DNA of 42,223 nucleotides from Eubacterium sp. UBA3782 (GTDB lineage Bacteria; Bacillota; Clostridia; Lachnospirales; Lachnospiraceae), in the NCBI GenBank assembly GCA_002368795.1, contig DFFG01000053.1:1-42223 (forward strand), in the 5' to 3' direction. A model generated the notes under the pieces. The model was given only the letters and a program-made list of their open reading frames with translations, made no database searches and had not been told where the DNA came from. Shown here in pieces: positions 15,354-22,453 of this stretch. The first letter of the stretch is position 1, and the number at the start of each line of letters is the position of its first letter. The position numbers and the translations under genes are program-made.

Positions 15354-17618
15354 ATGACAAACGACATGATATCCGCCCTGCCAGTGGCTTGGCAGGCCAG
15401 CTGGATCGATCCGGAACCGCCCCATGAACCGGAAAAGAGGCAGCCATCTTCGATCCTTCGCTGCCGCTTTATGGCAGAAACGGCAGAAAGCGCCGTTTTG
15501 TACATCACCTGTCACGGTCTCTACGAGGCCTTTCTGAACGGGCAGCGGGTCGGCTCCTTTGTCCTTGCCCCCGGAACCGGGGACTACCACAAGCGGCTGA
15601 CCGTGCAGGCCTACCCGGTCACCGATCTGCTCCAGGAAGGGGAAAATACGCTGACCGTCATCCTTGGCGATGGCTGGTACCGCGGCAGCGTCGGCATCGA
15701 CGGACTGCGCAATTATTACGGTACCGATCTGGCCCTGCTCTGCCAGCTGGAAGCAGATGGCAAAGTTATCTGCTGCAGCGGCGGGGACTGGGAAGCCAGC
15801 CAGGAGGGCCCCCTGCGTGAAAATGATCTGCAGCAGGGAGAGTTCTATGATGCCCGGCGTGAGGAAGTGACCCTCTGGCACCCGGTAAAGGTCCGGGACT
15901 ATGGCTTTGCCAACCTTGCCCCCACAAAGAGCGTGCCCATCACCGAGCAGGAGCGCCTGCCTGGCCGCCTCTTCCGGACGCCGGACGGACGGACCGTGAT
16001 CGATTTTGGCCAGAACCTGGCCGGTTATACGGAATTTAGCCTGACGGCACGCGCCGGACAGCGGATCACGCTCCGCCACGGTGAGACGCTGGATGAAAAC
16101 GGAATCTTTACCCAGAAGAATTTTGATCCGGGCGACCGCAACAAAAACGGCGGCATTCCCCAGAAGATCACCTACATCTGCAAGGAGGGCCGGAACGTCT
16201 ACAAGCCGTCCTTTGCCATCTTCGGCTTCCGCTACGCCCTGGTGGATACGGACGCCGACCTTTCCGATGCCGTCTTTACCGCCATCGCCGTCAGCTCGAG
16301 GATGGAGCAGACCGGCTTTTTCACCTGCGGAAACGAGGACGTAAACCGGCTGTTCCAGAACAGCCTCTGGAGCATGAAGTCCAACTTTGTGGACATCCCC
16401 ACCGACTGCCCCACCAGAGAGCGGGCCGGCTGGACCGGAGACGCCGGTGTTTTTGCGCCGACGGCGGTCTTCCTCATGGACTGCCTGCCCGTCCTGCGCA
16501 AATGGCTTGGCGAATGCCGCCTGGCCCAGGGCGAGGATGGTCTGGTCCAGAACATCGCGCCGGTCAACAACAGCGGCAGCATGATCTCCAATATGCTCCA
16601 GGGCTCTTCCGGCTGGGGTGACGCCTGCATCCTGGTCCCCTGGGCACTGTATCAGGCATACGGCGATGCATCGATCCTGGAAGAAAACTATGAGATGATG
16701 ACAAGGTGGCTTTCCTTTGTCACAAAGCGCGCAGCAAAGACCCGTCCCCAGAACCTGCTGAATCCCTGGCATAAGTATCTGGTGGATGAGGGCTTCCACT
16801 TTGGCGAATGGTGCCAGCCCGATATCGACAACGGGCAGGCCATGAAAAAGACGATGATGACCGGCGCACCGGAGGTGGCCACAGCCTACTATTACCGCTC
16901 TGCCTCCCTCCTCTCCAGGATCGCCGGGATCCTCGGCCGGACCGCCGACGCCGCGCGGTTTGCCGAAATTGCAGAAAATGCCAAAAAAGCGTACCGCCAT
17001 ACCTGCACAAAAAAAGGCCGGATCCATTCCGACCGCCAGTGTGAATATGTCCGTCCCATCGCCTTCGGGCTTCTGGATGACGGAGAGGTGCAGGCAGCTG
17101 CCGATGACCTGGATGCTCTGGTCAAAAAATCCGGTTACCATCTGAATACAGGATTTCTCTCCACCCCGGATCTGTGCCGGGTGCTGGCGGACAACGGCCA
17201 TGCGGATACTGCCTTCCGCCTGCTCCTGCAGACCGAGTGCCCCGGCTGGCTCTACGCCGTCAAAAAGGGCGCCACGACCATCTGGGAGACCTGGGACGGC
17301 GTACGTCCGGACGGCACGGTTCACGATTCCCTGAACCATTATTCCTACGGTGCCATCTCCGGATGGCTCTTTGACGGCGTCTGCGGCATCCGCCTTTGTG
17401 CCGGTCACCTGGAGATCTGCCCGCATCCCTGCAGGGAGCTTGGCTTTGCAAAGGCTAAGTGGCACTCTCCGGCGGGGACGATCGTCAGCGGATGGAGCTT
17501 CGATGCAGATCATGTCCAATATGACATCACCGTGCCTGTTCCCGCCGTCATCCATCTGCCAGATGGCAGCGTGCATGAGGTGGAGGCTGGCAGCTTCCAG
17601 TTCACCATCCAGGCCTGA
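15354..17618 (+). CDS. alpha-L-rhamnosidase, glycoside hydrolase family 78
   Basis: This 754-residue enzyme starts with the N-terminal beta domains (AWQASWIDPEPPHEPE, LYITCHGLYEAFLNGQRVG, LTVILGDGWYRG). It then has an (alpha/alpha)6 barrel containing the family signature PTDCPTRERAGWTGDAGVF with the catalytic acid region, ATTIWETWDG and SLNHYSYGAISGWLFDGVCG, and a C-terminal beta domain. It releases terminal rhamnose. No signal peptide is present, so the site is cytoplasmic. AAGGAGG precedes the ATG, 14 bp after the isomerase gene. With GH2 this suggests rhamnosyl-hexoside or rhamnogalacturonan-type substrates (inference). Confidence 0.92.
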   Translation: MTNDMISALPVAWQASWIDPEPPHEPEKRQPSSILRCRFMAETAESAVLYITCHGLYEAFLNGQRVGSFVLAPGTGDYHKRLTVQAYPVTDLLQEGENTLTVILGDGWYRGSVGIDGLRNYYGTDLALLCQLEADGKVICCSGGDWEASQEGPLRENDLQQGEFYDARREEVTLWHPVKVRDYGFANLAPTKSVPITEQERLPGRLFRTPDGRTVIDFGQNLAGYTEFSLTARAGQRITLRHGETLDENGIFTQKNFDPGDRNKNGGIPQKITYICKEGRNVYKPSFAIFGFRYALVDTDADLSDAVFTAIAVSSRMEQTGFFTCGNEDVNRLFQNSLWSMKSNFVDIPTDCPTRERAGWTGDAGVFAPTAVFLMDCLPVLRKWLGECRLAQGEDGLVQNIAPVNNSGSMISNMLQGSSGWGDACILVPWALYQAYGDASILEENYEMMTRWLSFVTKRAAKTRPQNLLNPWHKYLVDEGFHFGEWCQPDIDNGQAMKKTMMTGAPEVATAYYYRSASLLSRIAGILGRTADAARFAEIAENAKKAYRHTCTKKGRIHSDRQCEYVRPIAFGLLDDGEVQAAADDLDALVKKSGYHLNTGFLSTPDLCRVLADNGHADTAFRLLLQTECPGWLYAVKKGATTIWETWDGVRPDGTVHDSLNHYSYGAISGWLFDGVCGIRLCAGHLEICPHPCRELGFAKAKWHSPAGTIVSGWSFDADHVQYDITVPVPAVIHLPDGSVHEVEAGSFQFTIQA

Positions 17619-17619
17619 C

Positions 17620-17648
17620 ATCCGGCGTCTTTCCGGTCCGGATTTTTT
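17620..17648 (+). terminator. terminator after the rhamnosidase gene
   Basis: ATCCGG (17620-17625) pairs with CCGGAT (17638-17643) and is followed by a six-T run. Confidence 0.7.
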
Positions 17649-17681
17649 CTGATCCAAGGTGTCTTCTGATCCATTTCCTTT

Positions 17682-17728
17682 GCGGCTATGCCGGATGGCG
17701 GCACCAGGGAAAAGATCCGGCATGCCGC
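17682..17728. repeat. 14-bp hairpin upstream of the GH43-like gene
   Basis: GCGGC-T-ATGCCGGAT (17682-17696) pairs with ATCCGGCAT-GCCGC (17715-17728) with one bulged T and an 18-nt loop. It lies between the terminator and the next promoter and could be an operator or a second transcript end. Confidence 0.5.
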
Positions 17729-17808
17729 CGCATGCTCTGTGCAAAACAGCAGCATGGAAAGTTGCTGCAGGTAAAACACCCCGGCACTGCCGCCTGGCGC
17801 CTGTACCA

Positions 17809-17817
17809 TGCTATAAT
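17809..17817 (+). promoter_or_regulatory. extended -10 promoter of the GH43-like gene
   Basis: TGCTATAAT (17809-17817) is a perfect -10 with the extended TGN element; no good -35 is seen. The start codon is about 140 nt downstream. Together with the terminator at 17620 it indicates separate control of this gene. Confidence 0.6.
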
Positions 17818-17955
17818 TAAGACGATCCTTATACCCCAACAACTTCGGGACATGCCGTTTTTGCGGCTTCCATGGTCCTGTATTGCCATTCATCCGTAAC
17901 ATCCATGGCTGCCTGCTGCAGCTGCACATTGCCAAAAATGGCAGGAGGAATACCT

Positions 17956-19758
17956 ATGGCTTATTACTGCAACCCGCTGAACATCGACTATCGCTACCAG
18001 TTCAACGCCGACCCCAGGATGGGCGGCGCTATGCAGATCTGCCGGGAAGCGGCGGATCCCTCCATGATCTGCTTTAAAGGCAGATATTATATCTTTGCAT
18101 CCATGAACCTGAGCGTCTGGGTATCGGACGATCTGGCCCACTGGGAGAGCCACCGCCTGCCGGATGAGCTTCCGCTCTATGACTATGCGCCGGACGTGCG
18201 GGTCATGAACGGCTGGGTCTACTTCTGTGCCTCGTCCCGCGATCACGCCTGCGACCGCTGGCGCACCCAGGATATCCTGAACGGCCCATACGAAAAGCTG
18301 GATGGCACCTTCCCCTTCTGGGATCCCAACGTTTTTGTGGATGACGACGGACGGGTCTATTTCTACTGGGGCTGCTCCAACCAGACCCCGATCTGGGGCG
18401 TGGAGCTCGACCCTGTGACCATGCTGCCCATCACAGAGAAAAAAGCCCTCATTGAAGGCGATCCCTACAACATCGGCTACGAGCGGATCGGCGAGGACAA
18501 CAGCACGCTTCCCGCAGGAGAAGCTGAGATCCAGGCTGCCTTCCAGGGCTTCCTGAAAAGCCGTTCCATGACCGAGGACCAGCTGCCCTCGGACCTGAAG
18601 CCGCTGATCCTTGGCATGTTCAGCAAACGTCCCTACATTGAGGGCGCCTGGATGGACAAACACGATGGAAAATACTACCTGCAGTATGCAGCTCCCGGCG
18701 CCCAGTACAACGTCTACTGCGACGGCGTCTATGTGGGCGACAGCCCCCTTGGCCCCTTTGCGCTTGCCGGCAGCTCGCCCTTCTCCTACAAGCCGGGCGG
18801 CTTTATCCCCGGCGCAGGCCACGGCTCCTCGATGCAGGACCTTGCCGGAAACTGGTGGCACACCTCCACCATGCGGATCTCGGTAAACCACATGTTTGAG
18901 CGGCGTGTCGGCCTGTGGCCTGCCGGCTTCGACGCCGATGGCGAGCTCTGCTGCAACCAGCGCTACGGTGACTGGCCGATGAAAATCAGCGGCGCGGCAG
19001 AAGATATGTGGCAGGATCCGGAATGGATGCTGCTGAGCGCCGGAAAGACAGCCAGTGCCTCCTCCTTTGCGGAGGGTCATGAGCCGGAAAAGGCAGTTGA
19101 GGAAAATGTACAGACCTGGTGGAAGGCCGGCTCCGCAGGACGGGAGGAATGGCTCTGCGTCGACCTGGGCCGCGTATTCGACGTGCACGCCGTCCAGGTA
19201 AACTTTGCCGATGACAAGATCGAGATGGAATGTCCGGGACAGATCCGTCCCGGGACCCAGGCCCGCTATATCGAAGAGAGAAATCTGCTGACCCAGTGGA
19301 AGCTGGAAGCCTCCGCCGACGGCGAAAGCTGGACGGTCATCGAGGACAAATCCGCTGCCGAGACGGACCTCTCCCATGACCTCGTCGTCCGGGAGGAAGG
19401 CTTTGCCGCCCGGTACCTTAGGCTTTCCGCCATGGCCGTGCCCTACGGACAGGCGCCCTGCGTATCCGGCCTGCGCGTCTTCGGTCTGGGAGACGGAAAA
19501 GCACCCGCCGCACCGGAATTTACCGCCGAGCGCATCAGCGGCATCGACATGAACGTCTGCATCCGCGAAGCAGAAGGCACCCTTGGCTGGAACATCCTGT
19601 TTGGCACCAGAGAGGACAAGCTCTACCACAGCTACATGGTCTTTGCGCCAGGCGAAAAACGCGTCGGCGCGCTCATCAGCAGCCAGGAATACTACGTGCG
19701 GGTAGATGCCTTCAATGAAAACGGCATCACCGCCGGTACCTGCATTAAGATCGGCTAA
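17956..19758 (+). CDS. GH43-like five-blade propeller glycosidase with discoidin-type (F5/8) domain
   Basis: This 600-residue protein has a GH43-type propeller (about 1-340) with the three acidic residues expected: Asp in REAADPSMICF, Asp in YAPDVRVMNG and Glu in YIEGAWMDKHDG. A galactose-binding/discoidin-like domain follows (about 370-520: EEWLCVDLGRVFDVHAVQV, LEASADGESWTVIED, ARYLRLS) and then a fibronectin-III-like tail. Family members cleave arabinofuranosides, xylosides or galactosides. AGGAGG precedes the ATG at 17956; upstream in-frame starts lack a ribosome site. No signal peptide is evident. The substrate is probably part of the same glycan as for GH78 and GH2. Confidence 0.85.
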   Translation: MAYYCNPLNIDYRYQFNADPRMGGAMQICREAADPSMICFKGRYYIFASMNLSVWVSDDLAHWESHRLPDELPLYDYAPDVRVMNGWVYFCASSRDHACDRWRTQDILNGPYEKLDGTFPFWDPNVFVDDDGRVYFYWGCSNQTPIWGVELDPVTMLPITEKKALIEGDPYNIGYERIGEDNSTLPAGEAEIQAAFQGFLKSRSMTEDQLPSDLKPLILGMFSKRPYIEGAWMDKHDGKYYLQYAAPGAQYNVYCDGVYVGDSPLGPFALAGSSPFSYKPGGFIPGAGHGSSMQDLAGNWWHTSTMRISVNHMFERRVGLWPAGFDADGELCCNQRYGDWPMKISGAAEDMWQDPEWMLLSAGKTASASSFAEGHEPEKAVEENVQTWWKAGSAGREEWLCVDLGRVFDVHAVQVNFADDKIEMECPGQIRPGTQARYIEERNLLTQWKLEASADGESWTVIEDKSAAETDLSHDLVVREEGFAARYLRLSAMAVPYGQAPCVSGLRVFGLGDGKAPAAPEFTAERISGIDMNVCIREAEGTLGWNILFGTREDKLYHSYMVFAPGEKRVGALISSQEYYVRVDAFNENGITAGTCIKIG

Positions 19759-19800
19759 GAAAAAGAAACTGCCGCGCAGAGCAAAACAACAAGCAAAAAA

Positions 19801-19889
19801 GCACACGACCCCGGAAGGCATTACGCAAACGGCTTCGGTCCTGTCGGACCTGCAGAATGTTTGCTTGAATGTCTTCCGGGGTCGTGTGC
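19801..19889 (+). repeat. structured intergenic element, copy 2
   Basis: A 22-bp outer stem with one G-U pair (19801-19822 with 19868-19889) encloses GCAAAC/GTTTGC (19825-19830, 19859-19864), the internal loop GGCTTC (19831-19836) opposite TGCAGAAT (19851-19858), and GGTCC/GGACC around a TGTC loop. It is the same design as copy 1 at 2295-2377, in sense with the GH43-like gene whose stop is 42 nt before. An A-run on its left gives a T-run on the minus strand, so it may also terminate the CDF exporter transcript. Confidence 0.85.
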
Positions 19890-19959
19890 TATATACGCAG
19901 TATACGAAAAAATATCAGCTGAGGTCTGCCCCTTTCGAATGCTGTCTCTTGAAGCAATT

Positions 19960-20082
19960 CGTGCATAAGCATTCTTTCGGGAAACGCTCTCGCTCTGTCC
20001 TCACGCAGCGGTACTAGAGCGCGGCTTTTTGCCGCGCTAAGTACCGGCGTTGCGGATGTTCCCTTCAGAATGTTTATGCACG
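19960..20082. repeat. second large palindromic element
   Basis: CGTGCATAAGCATTC (19960-19974) pairs with GAATGTTTATGCACG (20068-20082), one G-U. Inside, GGGAA/TTCCC (19979-19983, 20059-20063) and a separate hairpin at 20009-20046 (CGGTACT/AGTACCG and AGCGCGGC/GCCGCGCT around TTTTT) complete the fold. It lies between convergent genes; no protein is encoded here. Its ends match the shorter palindrome at 26049-26083. Confidence 0.7.
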
Positions 20083-20139
20083 ACTTTTGCTCTGTGCAAC
20101 AGCCCCTTTTTCTTACATGCTGGTATCACCTGCCAGCAG

Positions 20140-21339
20140 CTACTTGCCGGCGGCCTCCAGCTTTTCTTCTATGCTTCCCCGGTCCATGACGATGGCGCAG
20201 GCATAGCGCGGATCGATCTCGGCCATCAGTTCCCGGATCTGCCGCACCGTCTGCAGCTCCTTTTGTTCATCATAGGCGTAGGGCAGATCCAGATCGAAGG
20301 AGATGAAGTCCTGGTCCTCCTCAAAGCTTACCTGGAGATCGTGGAACTTCAGCTCGGGATCGAGGATCCCCAGGATCCTCTCCAGCCGGCCGCGGATCTT
20401 TCGCACCCGCTTGTCCTCGGTATCCACCGGATCGATGTGGACCACCAGGAGGACGCCCAGCTGCCGCTTGACCTCATTTTCCACCTCATCCGCGATGGCA
20501 TGAGCTTCTGCCAGGCTGCTTTTGAGCGGAACCTCCGCGTGCAGCGTTGCCATGTGCCGTCCCTGCCCGTAGCTGTGCACCAGCAGGTCATGGATGCCGG
20601 CGACGCCCTTTACCGACAGGGCCACGTCCCGGATCTTCTCGACGATCTCGGTATCCACCGCATTGCCAAGCAGCGAATCGGCTGCGTCCCGCAGGATGCC
20701 GATGCCGCTCCAGATGACGACGCAGGAGACCACAAGGCCGGCATAGCCGTCGATATTTATATGGAAGAAGTAGTAAACGGCCGCTGCCAGCAGCGTCACG
20801 CTGCAGGTGACCGCATCAAAGAGCGAATCCATGGATGTCGCGCGGACGGTCTGGTTCCCGGTCTTCTGAAAGATGCCGCGGTTGAACAGGAAGAGCCACA
20901 GCTTGATGCCCACCGTGAACAGCAGAAAAACAAACACAGCCGGATGCATATTCAGCGGCGAGGGCTCCCGGATCTGCCGGATCGAGGTCTTGAAAAACTC
21001 CAGGCCCACGTTGGTGATCAGGATCGCGATGATCATCGTGGCGACGTACTCGATCCTGCCATACCCAAAGGGATGCTTTTCGTCGGAGCGCCGCGCGGCC
21101 AGCTTCGCCGTGAAGACGCTGATCACGGAAGAGGCGGCATCGGACAGATTATTGAACGCATCGGCGATGATCGCCGTGGACATACTGACAATACCGGCCG
21201 AAAACTTGATCAGAAACAGCAGGATGTTGCTGATCAGGCCGATCATGCCGGAGAGATTGCCGTAGGCCAGGTAGACCTCGGCCTTATCCGTGTTTTCGTG
21301 ATCTTTTATAAATGTGCGGATCAATAGTGAACCTAACAT
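20140..21339 (-). CDS. cation diffusion facilitator (CDF) metal exporter, Mn-type motifs
   Basis: This 399-residue protein has six membrane helices (about 25-220) and a long cytoplasmic C-terminal part with a CDF dimerisation domain (LVHSYGQGRHMATLHAEVP, then LLVVHIDPVDTEDKRVR). The two metal motifs are NNLSD in helix 2 and DSLFD in helix 5. NxxxD plus DxxxD is the pattern described for manganese-exporting CDF proteins, rather than the HxxxD pairs of zinc exporters. The family drives divalent cation efflux with protons. AAAGGAG precedes the ATG. It converges with the GH43-like gene. A second domain after residue 300 is unusual in length and has no assigned role. Confidence 0.9.
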   Translation of the reverse strand: MLGSLLIRTFIKDHENTDKAEVYLAYGNLSGMIGLISNILLFLIKFSAGIVSMSTAIIADAFNNLSDAASSVISVFTAKLAARRSDEKHPFGYGRIEYVATMIIAILITNVGLEFFKTSIRQIREPSPLNMHPAVFVFLLFTVGIKLWLFLFNRGIFQKTGNQTVRATSMDSLFDAVTCSVTLLAAAVYYFFHINIDGYAGLVVSCVVIWSGIGILRDAADSLLGNAVDTEIVEKIRDVALSVKGVAGIHDLLVHSYGQGRHMATLHAEVPLKSSLAEAHAIADEVENEVKRQLGVLLVVHIDPVDTEDKRVRKIRGRLERILGILDPELKFHDLQVSFEEDQDFISFDLDLPYAYDEQKELQTVRQIRELMAEIDPRYACAIVMDRGSIEEKLEAAGK

Positions 21340-21534
21340 GGATGCTCCTTTACAGATGGGTCGTCACGTCTTTTAAATTGGATAAAATCTATTCAACCTA
21401 TCATAGTTTTGCCCGGTATTGTTAGTCAACAGCAACAAAAATATGCCCTCTCTGCCTGCCAGGCGCGGTGTCTGTAAGAGAAATGCCGGCCTGGTATTTT
21501 TCCTTTTCTCTTTGATCATCCGCCCAAATCCCCT

Positions 21535-21562
21535 TTGTTTCCCGCGCCTCATATGGTATACT
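21535..21562 (+). promoter_or_regulatory. promoter of the pyrophosphatase gene
   Basis: TTGTTT (21535-21540), 16-bp spacer, then TATACT (21557-21562) preceded by TGG (extended -10). The start codon is 70 nt downstream. The ATGGTATACT string also occurs at the candidate promoters near 136 and 41598. Confidence 0.65.
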
Positions 21563-21632
21563 TTGTATACATAAACCAAGATCTTCAGGAATACCTGCCC
21601 CCGCGCAGACCTGTATGGAAAGGAGTTCCTCT

Positions 21633-22166
21633 ATGTCCAACATCTGGCATGACATCAGTCCCCACCGCATTACGCCCGACGATTTCATCGGCGTCATCGA
21701 GATCGAGAAGGGTTCCAAGAATAAGTACGAGCTGGACAAGGAGACCGGCCTGATCATCCTTGACCGGATCCTGTACACCTCTACCCACTATCCGGCAAAC
21801 TATGGGTTTATCCCCCGCACCCTTGCCGACGACCACGATCCTCTGGATGTGCTGGTCCTCTCCAGCGAATCCATCGCCTCCATGAGCCTGGTACGCTGCT
21901 ATCCCATCGGTGTTATCAGCATGCAGGATCAGGGCATGATGGACGAGAAGATCATCGCGATCCCCTTTGAGGATCCCACCTACAACGGCTACACCAGCAT
22001 CGAAGAGCTGCCCACCCATATCTTCGAGGAGATGCGCCACTTCTTCCGGGTATACAAGAGCCTGGAGGACAAGCCCACCGTCGTCCACGAGGTCCAGGGC
22101 CCGGATGTCGCCAAGGACATCATCCGGAAATGTCTGGACGCCTACGTCGACAAATTCTGCCGGTAA
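21633..22166 (+). CDS. ppa: soluble inorganic pyrophosphatase, family I
   Basis: This 177-residue protein matches family I pyrophosphatase, which hydrolyses PPi to two phosphates and pulls biosynthetic reactions forward. Seen: IEIEKGSKNKYELDKETG (substrate-binding Lys/Glu), YPANYGFIPRTLADDHDPLDVLVL containing the DxDPxD metal signature, and a conserved C-terminal helix. Length agrees with bacterial members. The ATG at 21633 follows AAAGGAG by 8 nt. It is monocistronic: own promoter, and a terminator at 22257. Confidence 0.93.
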   Translation: MSNIWHDISPHRITPDDFIGVIEIEKGSKNKYELDKETGLIILDRILYTSTHYPANYGFIPRTLADDHDPLDVLVLSSESIASMSLVRCYPIGVISMQDQGMMDEKIIAIPFEDPTYNGYTSIEELPTHIFEEMRHFFRVYKSLEDKPTVVHEVQGPDVAKDIIRKCLDAYVDKFCR

Positions 22167-22205
22167 GCGATGCGCTTTGCGGATTAAATTCCCGAAAATA
22201 CGTAC

Positions 22206-22223
22206 TTGTTATTTAATTAACAG
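22206..22223. promoter_or_regulatory. Rex-like operator candidate
   Basis: The 18-mer TTGTTATTTAATTAACAG is very close to the redox repressor Rex consensus TTGTTAA-N4-TTAACAA. It is 147 bp before the -35 of the hydrogenase operon and just after ppa. TATATC 18 bp downstream of TTGTTA could make it overlap a promoter. A second palindrome, AGAATAGACTATTCT, lies at 22239-22253. Confidence 0.4.
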
Positions 22224-22256
22224 GCGTTCTATATCAATAGAATAGACTATTCTGAC

Positions 22257-22290
22257 AACAGGCAGCTTCCAGCGGGAGCTGTCTGTTTCC
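22257..22290 (+). terminator. terminator after ppa
   Basis: AACAGGCAGCTTCC pairs with GGAGCTGTCTGTT (one extra T, one G-T) around AGCG; TTTCCTTT follows. The T-run is interrupted, so efficiency may be moderate. Confidence 0.65.
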
Positions 22291-22369
22291 TTTGTCTGAA
22301 AACCGGTTTTAAGTTAGTCGTATTTAACAAAAATTCTTGGAATATGCGGGGAATTTTTTGTAAATTTTG

Positions 22370-22398
22370 TTGCGGTAAAACAGGTCGTTCTGTATACT
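22370..22398 (+). promoter_or_regulatory. promoter of the hydrogenase operon
   Basis: TTGCGG (22370-22375), 17-bp spacer, TATACT (22393-22398). The flavoprotein start is 56 nt downstream. AT-rich DNA with a TTAACAA half-site (about 22324-22330) lies just upstream. Confidence 0.65.
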
Positions 22399-22453
22399 GT
22401 TAGTGACTTAGTCCATGCAAGTGCGACTGTTGAAAAAAGGAGGTAAACACAAC

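Noticed and set aside
15336..17744. long open frame on the minus strand opposite the GH78 gene (similar ones at 17890-19821, 27400-30042, 35175-37286)
   Set aside because: They mirror convincing genes, have Gly/Asp/Arg/Val-rich composition typical of antisense reading in GC-rich DNA, no family motifs and no suitable ribosome sites.
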